Numbered from the stretch's first letter, positions 39,678 through 49,275 are shown. The stretch is DNA of 64,000 nucleotides from Singulisphaera sp. GP187 (GCF_900129635.1 NZ_FSRB01000001.1:3759501-3823500), one strand, 5' to 3'. Notes: generated by a model from the letters alone, not told the origin. A program made the numbers and translations.

Positions 39678-41509
39678 GCGCACAACACGCCGGCAACGGG
39701 CACGGTCATACTGCCGAATCGCACGGACACGAAGACCACATTCACCCGGCCCCCAGCAACATCCTCACCAAATATGTGTTCTCGACCGATCACAAAGTGA
39801 TCGGCATCCAATTCTTGATTTCGGGCCTGATCTTCTTCGTCCTCGGCGGCCTCCTGGCGATGGCGGTCCGCTGGCAACTGGCCTGGCCCTGGTCGCCGAT
39901 CCCGATCTTGAGCAAGTCGCTCTGGTCCAGCCCCGCGCTCGGCTACCGGATGCCGCCGGAATATTTCAACAAGCTGTTCACGATGCACGCGTCGATCATG
40001 ATCTTCTTCGTGGTCATCCCGCTCCTGACGGGTGCGTTCGGCAACTTCCTGATCCCGCTCATGATCGGCGCCCGGGACATGGCCTTCCCGAAGCTGAACA
40101 TGTTCTCATACTGGGCGATGCCGTTCGCGATGGTCGCGATCATGTACTCGTTCTATGTCGAGGGGGGATCGCCCGAGGCCGGCTGGACCTCTTACCCGGT
40201 CCTGACCGTCGCTCGCTGGTCGACCCCCGGGTCGCTGAACGGGCAAACCTGGTGGCTGATCGCGATCTTGTTCGCCGGCGTCTCGTCGTTGATGGGATCG
40301 ATCAACTACATCACAACCGTGATCATGCTTCGCGCTCCCGGAATGAAAATGTTCCGGATGCCGATGACGGTCTGGGCCTTGTTCATCACGGCAATCCTCC
40401 AAGCGTTCGCGCTCCCGGTTCTGACCTCGGCCCTGGTGATGCAGTTGCTCGACCGGACCGCCGGCACCAACTTCTTCAGCCCGGTCGGCTGGAGCGTGGC
40501 CAACGCCCCGCCGGTGGTGGGCGGCGGCCAGACCCTGATGTGGCAGCACCTCTTCTGGTTCTACTCCCATCCGGCCGTCTACATCATGATCCTGCCGGCG
40601 ATGGGATTCGTCTCGGACGTGATCGCAACTTTCTCGCGTAAGCCGCTCTTCGGCTACAAGCCGATGGTCTTCGCGATCGCCGGAATCGCCGGGCTCGGCT
40701 TCATCGTTTGGGGACACCATATGTTCCAGTCGGGCATGAACCCCGCCCTCGGGGCCACGTTCATGCTTTCGACGATGATGATCGCCCTCCCCTCGGCCGT
40801 GAAGGTGTTCAACTGGTTGGGCACGATGTGGGGCGGACGGCTCCAGCTCACCACGGCGATGCTCAACGCCATGGCGTTCGTGGCGATGTTCGTCATCGGC
40901 GGGCTGTCCGGAATCTTCATGGCGGCCACCCCGGTCGACATGCACATCCACGACACCTACTTCATCGTGGCCCACATTCACTACGTCCTCTTCGGTGGCG
41001 CCACCTTCGGCATCTTCGCGGCCATCTACTACTGGTTCCCGAAGATGTTCGGCCGGATGCTCAATGAACGGTGGGGCAAGGTCCACTTCTTCTTGAGCTT
41101 TATCTTCTTCAACGGCACCTTCTTCCTGATGCACATCGTGGGCATGCACGGCATGCCACGCCGCTACGCGGACTTCTCGGCGTTCCCCTACCTGAACACC
41201 CCGAGCCTCCGCCACTTGAACGTGATCATGACCTACAGCGCCTTTGGCTTGGGTCTGGCGCAGATCCCGTTCGCGATCAACTTCTTCTACAGCATGGTCG
41301 CCGGCCCGAAGGCCGGGCCCAACCCTTGGAAGGCCAACTCGCTCGAGTGGGCCACCGACTCGCCGCCGCCGCACTATAACTTCGCGACGATCCCGACGGT
41401 TTACCACCCGGCCTACGAGTTCAGCGTCCCCGGCCTGCCTGACGACTTCTTGCCGCAGACGATGCCCCGGCCGGCCGAGGCCGGCCCACTCGACCCGGTC
41501 ATGGCCTGA
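39674..41509 (+). CDS. coxA: Cytochrome c oxidase subunit I, YSHP (A2) type
   Basis: A 611-aa protein with about 12 helices and the haem-copper ligands in order: TMHASIMIFFVV near the first haem histidine, WQHLFWFYSHPAVYIM with the CuB histidine and cross-linked tyrosine (Y297, H299, Y303), the HH pair in VWGHHMF, and HDTYFIVAHIHYV carrying two more histidines. The usual HPEVY glutamate is replaced by alanine, and a Tyr-Ser precedes the histidine. This YSHPxV form marks A2-type proton-pumping oxidases. It overlaps coxB by 4 nt. Confidence 0.97.
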   Translation: MSAQHAGNGHGHTAESHGHEDHIHPAPSNILTKYVFSTDHKVIGIQFLISGLIFFVLGGLLAMAVRWQLAWPWSPIPILSKSLWSSPALGYRMPPEYFNKLFTMHASIMIFFVVIPLLTGAFGNFLIPLMIGARDMAFPKLNMFSYWAMPFAMVAIMYSFYVEGGSPEAGWTSYPVLTVARWSTPGSLNGQTWWLIAILFAGVSSLMGSINYITTVIMLRAPGMKMFRMPMTVWALFITAILQAFALPVLTSALVMQLLDRTAGTNFFSPVGWSVANAPPVVGGGQTLMWQHLFWFYSHPAVYIMILPAMGFVSDVIATFSRKPLFGYKPMVFAIAGIAGLGFIVWGHHMFQSGMNPALGATFMLSTMMIALPSAVKVFNWLGTMWGGRLQLTTAMLNAMAFVAMFVIGGLSGIFMAATPVDMHIHDTYFIVAHIHYVLFGGATFGIFAAIYYWFPKMFGRMLNERWGKVHFFLSFIFFNGTFFLMHIVGMHGMPRRYADFSAFPYLNTPSLRHLNVIMTYSAFGLGLAQIPFAINFFYSMVAGPKAGPNPWKANSLEWATDSPPPHYNFATIPTVYHPAYEFSVPGLPDDFLPQTMPRPAEAGPLDPVMA

Positions 41510-41650
41510 TCCGCCGGCACAGTTGATTCGATACCGGGCGATCCTCGACTCCAAAGCGAACCGCGAGGGCGCCCGGTCCGTTACCTCAGGGTGTGTGCGA
41601 CACGCCAGCACTGATGGATTACTTCCGTACGCGAGTTCGATCGATCCTCC

Positions 41651-42634
41651 ATGGCCAACGACCGTCTCAACCCGATCCGATCTGCGTCCGCGCCGGCGTA
41701 CAAGCCCGGTCCCCATTGGGTGGCCGTGGTCGCGGCCGTGTTCACATGGCCCCTGATCTTCGTCGGGGGGTCGGTGACCACCTACCGCGTCGGCATGGCC
41801 GTGCCCGACTGGCCGACCACGTTCGGCATCAACATGTTCCTCTATGATTTCTGGAACGCTCCCTTCGGCGTTCGCGTTGAACATACCCACCGGCTCTACG
41901 GCGCCGCGGTCGGGTTCACGACTCTGATTCTGGCCATCTGGTTCTTGGCCGCCGAACCGCGGCGGTCGATGAAATGGCTCGGGGTCCTCGCGCTGGTGAC
42001 GGTGATCGGCCAAGGGGTCTTGGGGGGCACGCGCGTCACCCAGAACTCGACCGTCTTGGCCGCGGTCCACGGCGTCACCGCGCAAGCCTTCTTCGCACTG
42101 ATGGTCAGCCTCTGCGTCCTCACAGGACGCGATTGGATCACGAGCACGACACCGACGGTCGATTCGTCGCATTTGCGACGCCGGTCGGCGGTGACTCTCT
42201 TTCTGGTGGCCGCGCAAATCGCGGTCGGCGCCTGGCTGCGCCACTTCCCCTGGATGGCGTCGGCGTCACTCCTGACTCATGCCTTGCTCGGTTTTGCGGT
42301 TTGGGGCCACGCCGCGATGCTCGCCTGGCGGGTTGAACGGAACCGCGGCGCGCTCCCTGAGTTGGTTCCGTCCGCGCGAGCGATGGCACTCGTGGTGATG
42401 CTCCAAGTCGTCCTGGGGGTCGCCTCTTGGTGGATGCTTCGGCCGTTTGACGGGATCCCGCGGACGGTCACGATCCTCCAGGCGATGGTCCGAACCGGAC
42501 ACCAAGCGAACGGAGCCTTGCTCCTTGCAACGTCGGTTGTTTTGACTTTCCGAGCGTACCGGCACCTGACCCCAGCGCACAAAGCGCCGGGTTGGTCGAG
42601 CCAGTCCGCTCCTGGTTTGGAGGTAGTCGCTTGA
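41651..42634 (+). CDS. ctaA: Haem A synthase
   Basis: A 327-aa, eight-helix membrane protein that oxidises the C8 methyl of haem O to give haem A. Histidine motifs in each half support this: EHTHRLYGA and AAVHGVTAQ in the first, LTHALLGFAVWGHA and RTGHQANGA in the second. The early VTTYRVGMAVPDWPTTFG is the usual N-terminal block. It lies 141 bp after coxA, and its stop codon overlaps the TTG start of ctaB (TTGA), so translation is coupled. Confidence 0.93.
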   Translation: MANDRLNPIRSASAPAYKPGPHWVAVVAAVFTWPLIFVGGSVTTYRVGMAVPDWPTTFGINMFLYDFWNAPFGVRVEHTHRLYGAAVGFTTLILAIWFLAAEPRRSMKWLGVLALVTVIGQGVLGGTRVTQNSTVLAAVHGVTAQAFFALMVSLCVLTGRDWITSTTPTVDSSHLRRRSAVTLFLVAAQIAVGAWLRHFPWMASASLLTHALLGFAVWGHAAMLAWRVERNRGALPELVPSARAMALVVMLQVVLGVASWWMLRPFDGIPRTVTILQAMVRTGHQANGALLLATSVVLTFRAYRHLTPAHKAPGWSSQSAPGLEVVA

Positions 42635-43562
42635 AGACCGCGGTGTCTTTCGCCCGGCCGGGTCTGGCCGAATCGTCGACTGAGACGGCCATGGCCGATG
42701 TCCGAGGTCGGCTCGCCGCGTACGCCGCCCTGGCCAAGCTCCGGGTCGCCACCTTGGTTTTGGCCACCGTGGCGGCCGGGTTCGTGCTCGGCGCCCGTGG
42801 CTCCTCACACCCGTCCACCCTTTTGCTGACACTGCTCGGGACCGGCATGGTCGCCTCGGGCGCCAGTGCCTGGAACCAGTATCTGGAACGGCGCCGCGAC
42901 GTCTTGATGAGGCGAACGGCCGGCCGGCCGCTGCCCAGTGGCCGGCTCGCGCCGCGTGAGGCCGCCCTCTTCGGCGCTCTGATCGCGTTCGCCGGGGTCG
43001 CGATCCTGGTGGTCGCCACCAACCTCATCGCCGCGGGCGTGGCGCTCTTGACCTTCGTGCTCTACGTCTGCGTCTACACCCCGCTCAAGCCAGTCACAAC
43101 CTTGAATACGGCCGTCGGCGCCATCCCGGGAGCGCTTCCCCCGGTGATCGGCTGGGCCGCGGCCACCGGCCGGCTCGGCATCGAGGCGTGGGCCCTGTTC
43201 CTGATCGTCTTCCTCTGGCAGTTTCCCCACTTCCTGGCGATCGCCTGGATCTATCGTGAGGACTACGCCAGGGGGGGCATAAGATGCTGCCGGTGGTCGA
43301 CCCCGATGGCGTGATGACCGGCCGGCAAGCGGCCAGCTACGCCTTGGCCCTGGTTCCGGCCAGCCTCCTCCCGGCGACGATCGGCCTGGCTGGCCCGGTT
43401 TACTTCACCGGGGCGTTGGCCCTGGCGATCTATTACCTGCACTACTCGGTCCGCTTCTGGGCGGGGGTCTCGGATCAGTCGGCCCGCCGGTTGATGTGGG
43501 CCTCGTTCGTTTATCTGCCGGCGATCCTGCTGCTCCTGCTCTTGAACCCGTTACCGGCCTGA
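42631..43562 (+). pseudogene. ctaB: Haem O synthase (protohaem IX farnesyltransferase), frameshifted
   Basis: Two adjacent frames together make one complete UbiA-type prenyltransferase of about 310 aa. The first (42631-43314) has NQYLERRRDVLMRRTAGRPL and YTPLKPVTTLNTAVGAIPGA, ending in LIVFLWQFPHFLAIAWIYRE. The second (from about 43284) continues MLPVVDPDG and the last helices. They join in the G7 run at 43271-43277: one more G would give EDYARGGHKMLPVVDP, the normal sequence. The TTG start at 42631 follows GGAGG by 7 nt. Either a base is missing from the assembly, or the gene is truly broken or read by slippage. Without it haem A could not be made, so a sequencing error or a translated frameshift is most likely. 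Confidence 0.85.
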
Positions 43563-43707
43563 CCTGACGAAACGCCCGACTCTGCACCCTATAAAAGGCA
43601 CGAAGCGACGAGGGAAAAAGGGGATCCGGACCCAAAGTTCTGAGCATCGTTCTCTTCGCTCGTGTCTTCGTGCTCTCTAATGGTTTTTCTTCTACCGAGG
43701 TTGAGAG

Positions 43708-44778
43708 ATGGCACACGTCGCTGATCCTCCGAACAGCTCCGAGCTTGCCGGCCACAAGACGCCGGCCGCCCGAACGGCCGTCCAGCACCCGCCTGTCTCT
43801 CCCGGCAAGGTGGCGATGTGGCTGTTCTTGGCCACCGAGATCATGTTCTTCACCGGCCTGATCGGGTCGTATATCGTCCTGAGAGCCGGCAGCCCGCCCT
43901 CCTCGTTCTCGAACCTGTTTCCGCCCGCCACCACCACCGACCTCAGCACGGTCAATAAGAATGCCCAGGGCGTGATCCTGAAGGCCGTCGGCCCGAATCA
44001 TGAAGAGGTCGTGGAGATCCTCGAGCGGAACACGACCTTCGACAAGTATCAGACCGAGGAGCTCGGCAAGCGGCTGCTGGCGATCGAACGCAGGGAGCCC
44101 GACGACGCCAAGGCGAACAAGCTCAAGGACGAGCTGACCAAGGAGTTCAAGCACGAGCAGGCCGAACACCTGGTCCACTCGCTGCCGGCCGGAGTCCTCT
44201 TCGGCGTCGCGCCCGAAAAGGCCCAGAAGGTTCACGACGAGCTCGACGGCGTCGGCGCCACGACCTCGATCGTGCCACTCGCCTTCTTCAACTGGCCGAA
44301 GCCGTATGACTTCATGACCAACCCGCTGAGCATCGACCTGACCGCGGCCAACACGTTCCTGCTCATTTGCTCATCAGTGACGATGGTCTTCGCTCTCAGT
44401 AGCTTTCAGCGTGACGAACGCAAAAAGGGAACGCTCTGGCTGGCGGCCACCACACTGATCGGGGCGGGGTTCCTCAGCATTCAGGTTTACGAATATTACC
44501 AGTTGATGTTCGGACACCACTACCCGCCGGGCATCAGCGCCACGGGACACTTCCGCCCGAGCGTCAGCATCTTCGCCTCCTGCTTCTTCACGATGACCGG
44601 GTTCCATGGGGCCCACGTCGCCGGCGGGGTGATCATGCTCGCCTGCCTCACCCTGAAATCCGCGCTCACCGGGTCGTTCCGGAAGGACCACTACAGCCCG
44701 GTCGAACTGGTCGGCCTCTACTGGCACTTCGTTGACCTGGTCTGGATCCTCCTGTTCACCGTCGTTTACCTCATCTGA
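43708..44778 (+). CDS. coxC: Cytochrome c oxidase subunit III with inserted L7/L12-like domain
   Basis: A 356-aa protein where about 200-220 aa are usual for this short form. Helix 1 (VAMWLFLATEIMFFTGLIGS, 35-54) and the later helices (TAANTFLLICSSVTMVF, MTGFHGAHVAGG, YWHFVDLVWILLFTVVYLI) are standard subunit III. Between them residues about 72-205 form a soluble insert. Within it, GVILKAVGPNHEEVVEIL (88-105) and LVHSLPAGVLFGVAPEKAQ with DELDGVGATTSI (155-188) closely resemble the C-terminal domain of ribosomal protein L7/L12, itself split by a charged helical stretch (111-153). The insert should face the side of the helix 1-2 loop. Its role is unknown. It follows ctaB after an imperfect hairpin. 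Confidence 0.93.
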   Translation: MAHVADPPNSSELAGHKTPAARTAVQHPPVSPGKVAMWLFLATEIMFFTGLIGSYIVLRAGSPPSSFSNLFPPATTTDLSTVNKNAQGVILKAVGPNHEEVVEILERNTTFDKYQTEELGKRLLAIERREPDDAKANKLKDELTKEFKHEQAEHLVHSLPAGVLFGVAPEKAQKVHDELDGVGATTSIVPLAFFNWPKPYDFMTNPLSIDLTAANTFLLICSSVTMVFALSSFQRDERKKGTLWLAATTLIGAGFLSIQVYEYYQLMFGHHYPPGISATGHFRPSVSIFASCFFTMTGFHGAHVAGGVIMLACLTLKSALTGSFRKDHYSPVELVGLYWHFVDLVWILLFTVVYLI

Positions 44779-44854
44779 TCGACCTTGGATCTGATCTGAT
44801 CGGAAACGGCGGACCTCGTCCGCGGATTCCGCGATGTCATAGGGGAGCACGCCA

Positions 44855-45268
44855 ATGTCCAACACGAACCTGACTCACGAGCAGGAGATGGCCGTCGAGT
44901 CGCATTTTTCACAGTACATCAAGATCTTCCTGATCCTGATCGTCTTTACCCTCAGCGAATACTTCTACGCGTCGATCTTCGCCAACCACGCGTTTATCGT
45001 CCTGGTACTCGGCCTGATGTCGATGGCGATCATCAAGGCGACCCTGGTCGGGCTCTACTTCATGCACCTCAAGTTTGAGGGGAAGTGGGTCTACGCCATG
45101 CTGATCCCGGCGAGCATCCTGGCGATGGTCCTGACCCTCGCCCTCTTCCCTGACGTCGCCATGCAACCCGTGACCGAAGAGAACCCCGACCTCGAAGGGG
45201 TTGAGACCACCCCGGTCCAGCCCGGGGCCGCCGTCTCGATTCTTCGGGCATCGAAGCCGGTCGGCTAA
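44855..45268 (+). CDS. coxD: Cytochrome c oxidase subunit IV (bacterial type)
   Basis: A 137-aa protein with three hydrophobic helices and the family signature MAIIKATLVGLYFMHLKFEG. It starts with the short soluble segment EQEMAVESHFSQYIKIFLIL. This small subunit stabilises the oxidase core. AGGGGAGC precedes the ATG. It lies 76 bp after coxC and completes the structural set. Confidence 0.92.
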   Translation: MSNTNLTHEQEMAVESHFSQYIKIFLILIVFTLSEYFYASIFANHAFIVLVLGLMSMAIIKATLVGLYFMHLKFEGKWVYAMLIPASILAMVLTLALFPDVAMQPVTEENPDLEGVETTPVQPGAAVSILRASKPVG

Positions 45269-45421
45269 TCGATCAGGAGCCGACCCCGTCCGTACTCCCT
45301 TGAAAAAAAGAGGGGGACGGGCCGGGTCGGCAATCGTTCGCGATTCGCTTGAATCTAATAACAATAGCAACAACAAAACACGTCTCCTTCCCCTCCTCCA
45401 ACCGCAAATGGCCCGCCCACC

Positions 45422-46492
45422 GTGGATGCTTCCTACCGCCTCGGCCTCTCCGTGCTCCTGGGAACTGTCCTCGTGTCGGCCGGACTCTGCCTCGCGGCCG
45501 CGCGACGCACCGCCACCCCCGCGCCCGCCGGGCACGACCTCAGCGATCACCCGTTCGAGCTCGGGCAATTCCAGCTCACAGAGCGATCGGGAAAATCGAT
45601 CACCGAGGCGGACCTGGCCGGTCGGGTCTGGGTGGCTTCCTTCATCTTCACCCACTGTCCGCTCTCGTGCCCCCGGATCACAGGGGTCATGAAGGGCCTT
45701 CAAGAGAAGCTCGCCGACACCTCGGTGCAGCTTGTCAGTCTCTCGGTCGACCCCGAACGCGACACGCCCGAGGTGCTCGCCAATTATGCGAAAACGTTCA
45801 AAGCCGACCCGAATCGCTGGTGGTTCCTGACCGGTCCCAAAGCCGAGGTCAAGTCTCTGGTTCTCGACCGGTTCAAGCTCGGCCTGGCCGACGCCAGCCC
45901 CAGCGAAGTCGAGGCCGGGGCCGAGGCGATCTCGCACAGCGACCGGCTGGCCCTGGTCGCACCCGGCAACAAGGTCATCGGCTACTTCGACACGACCAAT
46001 CGCGCCACGCTCGACGCCCTGACGGCGAGAGCCAAGCAACTGGCCCCGGCCCCCCCCAAAGGACCCGCCTGGGCCCGTCAGCTCCCCGCGGTGAACGCGA
46101 CCTTGAACGCGACCTCCGGCGTGCTTCTCCTGCTCGGCTGGGCCTTGATTCGCCGCGGCCGCGTCCAGGCTCACGCGGTTTGCATGTCCTGTTGCGTCGC
46201 CGTTTCGACCCTTTTCCTGATCTGCTACCTGGTCTACCACTATGAAATCGGCGGAGGCGTCCCGTTCCGCGGCATCGGGCCGATTCGGACGCTCTACTTC
46301 ACGATCCTGCTCTCGCACGTGGTTCTGGCGGCGGCGATCGTCCCCTTGATCGCGATCACCCTGGTCCGCGCCCTGCGCCGCCAGTTCGAGCGCCACGCGC
46401 GGATCGCCAAGGTTACCTTTCCTCTCTGGCTCTATGTCTCGATCACGGGCGTCATCATCTATTTGATGCTCTATCAGTTTCCCCACGGCTGA
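45422..46492 (+). CDS. SCO1/SenC copper chaperone fused to DUF420 membrane domain
   Basis: A 356-aa fusion. After an N-terminal membrane anchor (6-26), residues about 40-200 are a thioredoxin-fold SCO domain with the copper-binding CPLSC (CX3C) in IFTHCPLSCPRITGVMKGL and a late histidine in ISHSDRLALV, where SCO proteins place the third ligand. Residues about 215-356 form four membrane helices matching DUF420 (NATLNATSGVLLLLGWALI, YLVYHYEIGGG). SCO loads copper on the CuA site; DUF420 proteins occur in oxidase operons and are likely assembly factors. The start is weak: the GTG at 45422 has no clear ribosome site, and a later GTG is possible. Confidence 0.88.
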   Translation: MDASYRLGLSVLLGTVLVSAGLCLAAARRTATPAPAGHDLSDHPFELGQFQLTERSGKSITEADLAGRVWVASFIFTHCPLSCPRITGVMKGLQEKLADTSVQLVSLSVDPERDTPEVLANYAKTFKADPNRWWFLTGPKAEVKSLVLDRFKLGLADASPSEVEAGAEAISHSDRLALVAPGNKVIGYFDTTNRATLDALTARAKQLAPAPPKGPAWARQLPAVNATLNATSGVLLLLGWALIRRGRVQAHAVCMSCCVAVSTLFLICYLVYHYEIGGGVPFRGIGPIRTLYFTILLSHVVLAAAIVPLIAITLVRALRRQFERHARIAKVTFPLWLYVSITGVIIYLMLYQFPHG

Positions 46493-46530
46493 CCACGTTC
46501 TTCCTTCGACCGATCGTTGGATACCTGCCC

Positions 46531-48661
46531 ATGTCTACCGAGGTGCCCCCCGCCAAGGATGACGCTGCAACCGCTCGGGCATGCGCCCGAAGACTGTTCG
46601 CGATGTCCTTCATCGCCCTCTTTCTCGAACTGTTGCTGATCCGATGGGCGCCTTCGGTCGTGCGACTGGTGGCCTACTATGCCAACTTGCTGCTCGTCAG
46701 TTCCTTCCTGGGGCTGGGTTGGGGGGCGCTGACATCGAGCCGGAGGTGGAACCTGTTTCGATGGTTCCCCCTCCTCGTTGCCGGCAACATCGGGGTCCTG
46801 CTCCTCTGCCGAACCGCCACCTTGCCGGACAGTGGGAGCGAGATCCGCTTCTTCGCCGCGGGGAGCACGGCGATGAACTATCTGACCCTGATTGGGGTCT
46901 TCCTCGCCAATGCCGTTCTCTTCATTCCCCTCGGTGAACAGATCGGCGAACTCTTCGGCAGGCTGCCCACGCTGCGGGCCTACACCTGGGACCTGCTCGG
47001 AAGTCTCACGGGCACGCTCAGCTTCGGCCTCTTCTCGTTCCTCTTTTTTTCCCCGGTGCTCGGGATGGCCGCCATCCTGATCGTCGTGCTGGCCCTCTCA
47101 GCGCGCAAGCACTGGATCTGGAACGTGCCCACCGTGCTCGTCTGCCTGGGCGCGTTGGCCTGGTCAAACCCTTCGGGAGCGATCTGGTCGCCCTACTACT
47201 ACATCACCGTCCACGACCCGAATCAGCCTGCCGCAATCGTTCCTCCCCCGCCCGCGGACTTGCGGACGATGCGGAACCCGCCGATCTACTCGGTGAGCGT
47301 CAACCAAGACTTCTACCAGATGCACGGTACGATCGACCTCGAGCGCTACGCGCCCGACGCCCCGCAAGCGAGGCTCGTCCGTTATCTTCGCGATCAGTAC
47401 CTGCTCCCCTACACACTGGCGACGGGTCGGACGCGGGTCGCCGTTCTCGGCGCCGGCGGGGGGATGGACATGGAAGCCGCGCTCCTGTCAGGGGCCCGAA
47501 CCGTCGACGCGGTGGACATCGACCCGAAGCTCATCGAGCTCTCGCGCAGGGATAACGCCGCGGGTTGCTACGACGACCCACGCGTGAGCGTTCACGTCAA
47601 CGACGCCAGGGCCTTCCTCCAGAACGCGCGCCCGGGCTACGACCTGGTCGTCTTCGGCTTCCTTGACTCCCAGGCCCTCTTCACGTCGATGAGCAACCTG
47701 AGACTCGACGGCTTCACCTACACCGTCGAGAGCCTTCGGACCGCCTATCGCCTCCTCAATGACGGCGGGATGCTCTCTCTCGTTCGCGGTGGCACGCCCC
47801 TGGCTGGCGGAAAAGATCATTCTCATGGTTGCGAATGCAACGGGGACGACCCCGATCGTCTACATGGACGGCGGCCAACTCATCGTCTGTGCGCTGAAGG
47901 CAAAGACGACGATCGAACCCGTCTCGCGGTTCGGTCGATTCAACCACCTTCGCTACGACCTCGCCCGGTTCTCGAAGATCGAACCGGCCACCGACGACTG
48001 GCCGTTCCTCTACTTACAGTCCAAGACGATTCCGGGGGACTATCTCCTGGTCATCGGGGCGAACCTCGCGATCTCCTTGGCGAGTATCGTCCGGCTCCGA
48101 AGTGAACGCTGGGGAGTGAACGATGCCCACTTCCTCTTCCTGGGACTCGGGTTCCTGCTTCTGGAGACGAAGAGCATCGGAGACTGCTCGCTCTACTTCG
48201 GATCCACCTGGCTGGTGACCACGATCGTCGTTGCGGGGGTGCTCGTGATGGTGCTCGCCGCAAACATGCTTGCCAGCAAGATCCGTTTCTCTCTTCTCTT
48301 GTACGTCCCCCTCTTTGCCGCCTTGCTCATCCTCTACTATGTCCCCCATGAATTCGTGCTTTCTCAGCCCCTCATGAATCGCGTTGCGTGGGCGCTCCTG
48401 GTCGTCCCCTTGCCGATCTTCTTCGCCGGCCTGATCTTCTCGACCACGTTTCGAGGCACACTCACTCCTGGAGCGCTCTTCGGCGCCAACCTGGTGGGGG
48501 CGATGATCGGTGGATTCTGCGAGTACATCGGCATGGCCACCGGCAACTCCGCCCTGATGCTCCTCGTGATCGGAGCCTACGCAGCCAGTGCCCTCTGCCA
48601 ACTCAAGGGCGCCGTCCGCCCTCGCCGTAGCGAGGCCCCATCCCTGATCTCCGGCGACTGA
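46531..48661 (+). pseudogene. Spermidine-synthase-like membrane protein, frameshifted
   Basis: Two frames make one protein. The first (46531 to about 47781) has about six membrane helices and a methyltransferase-fold spermidine-synthase-like domain: VAVLGAGGGMDMEAALLSGA, VDAVDIDPKLIELSRR, and DLVVFGFLDS. The second (to 48661) continues LSFAVARPWLAEKIILM, finishes that domain, and adds another helix bundle with LETKSIGDCSLYFGSTW. The frames meet in a CT repeat (47773-47781); two more bases would give GMLSLSFAVARPWL. The usual polyamine-binding residues are not evident, so the substrate is open. It follows the SCO-DUF420 gene by 38 bp. An assembly error, a real mutation or slippage could explain the break. 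Confidence 0.8.
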
Positions 48662-48843
48662 GAGTCAGAAATGAAAAGCCCACGCCGTTTTTTTGGGACG
48701 GGCGGGGCCTGCTCAGCCCCGGAGGTTCCACCGTCTGAACCACCCCTCGGCGCATGACGGTCGCCCCCGCAGGGCTGCGAAATGCAGACATGACGTTTCT
48801 GATCGTGAGGAAAACCGCTTCCTCGCCCGTCACCGGCCCGGCG

Positions 48844-49275
48844 TCAACTCGCCGGGCGCTGAAAGACCAGGACGTTCGCCCAGACGCCTTCGCCGGCGTC
48901 GAAAGCGGTCGGGCGGTCATCGTTGAATCCACCGCTTCGGATATAGAGCCGCCCCTCTTCAAGGCGATAGATCGCGTGCATCTCGGGCACCTCTTCGCCG
49001 TCGATCGTGGTGAATTTCACCCAATCCAACGCCTTGGGCGTCGCCGTCTCATCGATCTTCAACTCTCCGTCCGCCTGAATCTTCCGCCCCTGTGGCGTCG
49101 CGATCGTGGCCAACACCGCATTCCCTTTGATCTCGATCGAGACGACCGTCGCCTTGCGAAGCCCGACCTTCGTCTCCCACCGTCCCTGGAGCTTGGGCAA
49201 GTCCCCGTTCGACTCCGGAGCCGCACCCAACGCCATGACCGCGAGCACGAAACCCGCAAACAGTTTGGCATTCAT
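48844..49275 (-). CDS. Exported TIGR03067-type protein
   Basis: A 143-aa protein with a signal peptide (residues 1-19, ending ALGAAPE) and one TIGR03067 domain: LPKLQGRWETKVG at the start, then a small beta-barrel with KALDWVKF and HAIYRLEEGRLYIR. The domain is found mainly in planctomycetes, often in many copies; its function is unknown. It is convergent with the spermidine-synthase-like gene. Confidence 0.8.
   Translation of the reverse strand: MNAKLFAGFVLAVMALGAAPESNGDLPKLQGRWETKVGLRKATVVSIEIKGNAVLATIATPQGRKIQADGELKIDETATPKALDWVKFTTIDGEEVPEMHAIYRLEEGRLYIRSGGFNDDRPTAFDAGEGVWANVLVFQRPAS

Noticed and set aside
40106..42244. 712-codon open frame antisense to coxA/ctaA
   Set aside because: Histidine/arginine/glutamate-rich nonsense composition opposite two certain genes.
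43599..43676. Terminator between ctaB and coxC
   Set aside because: The GCACGAAG/CTTCGTGC arms are 60 nt apart and imperfect inside; it lies within a coherent operon, so a stop signal is unlikely.
44909..46486. 525-codon open frame antisense to coxD and the SCO gene
   Set aside because: Spans two certain genes and their gap; no domain.
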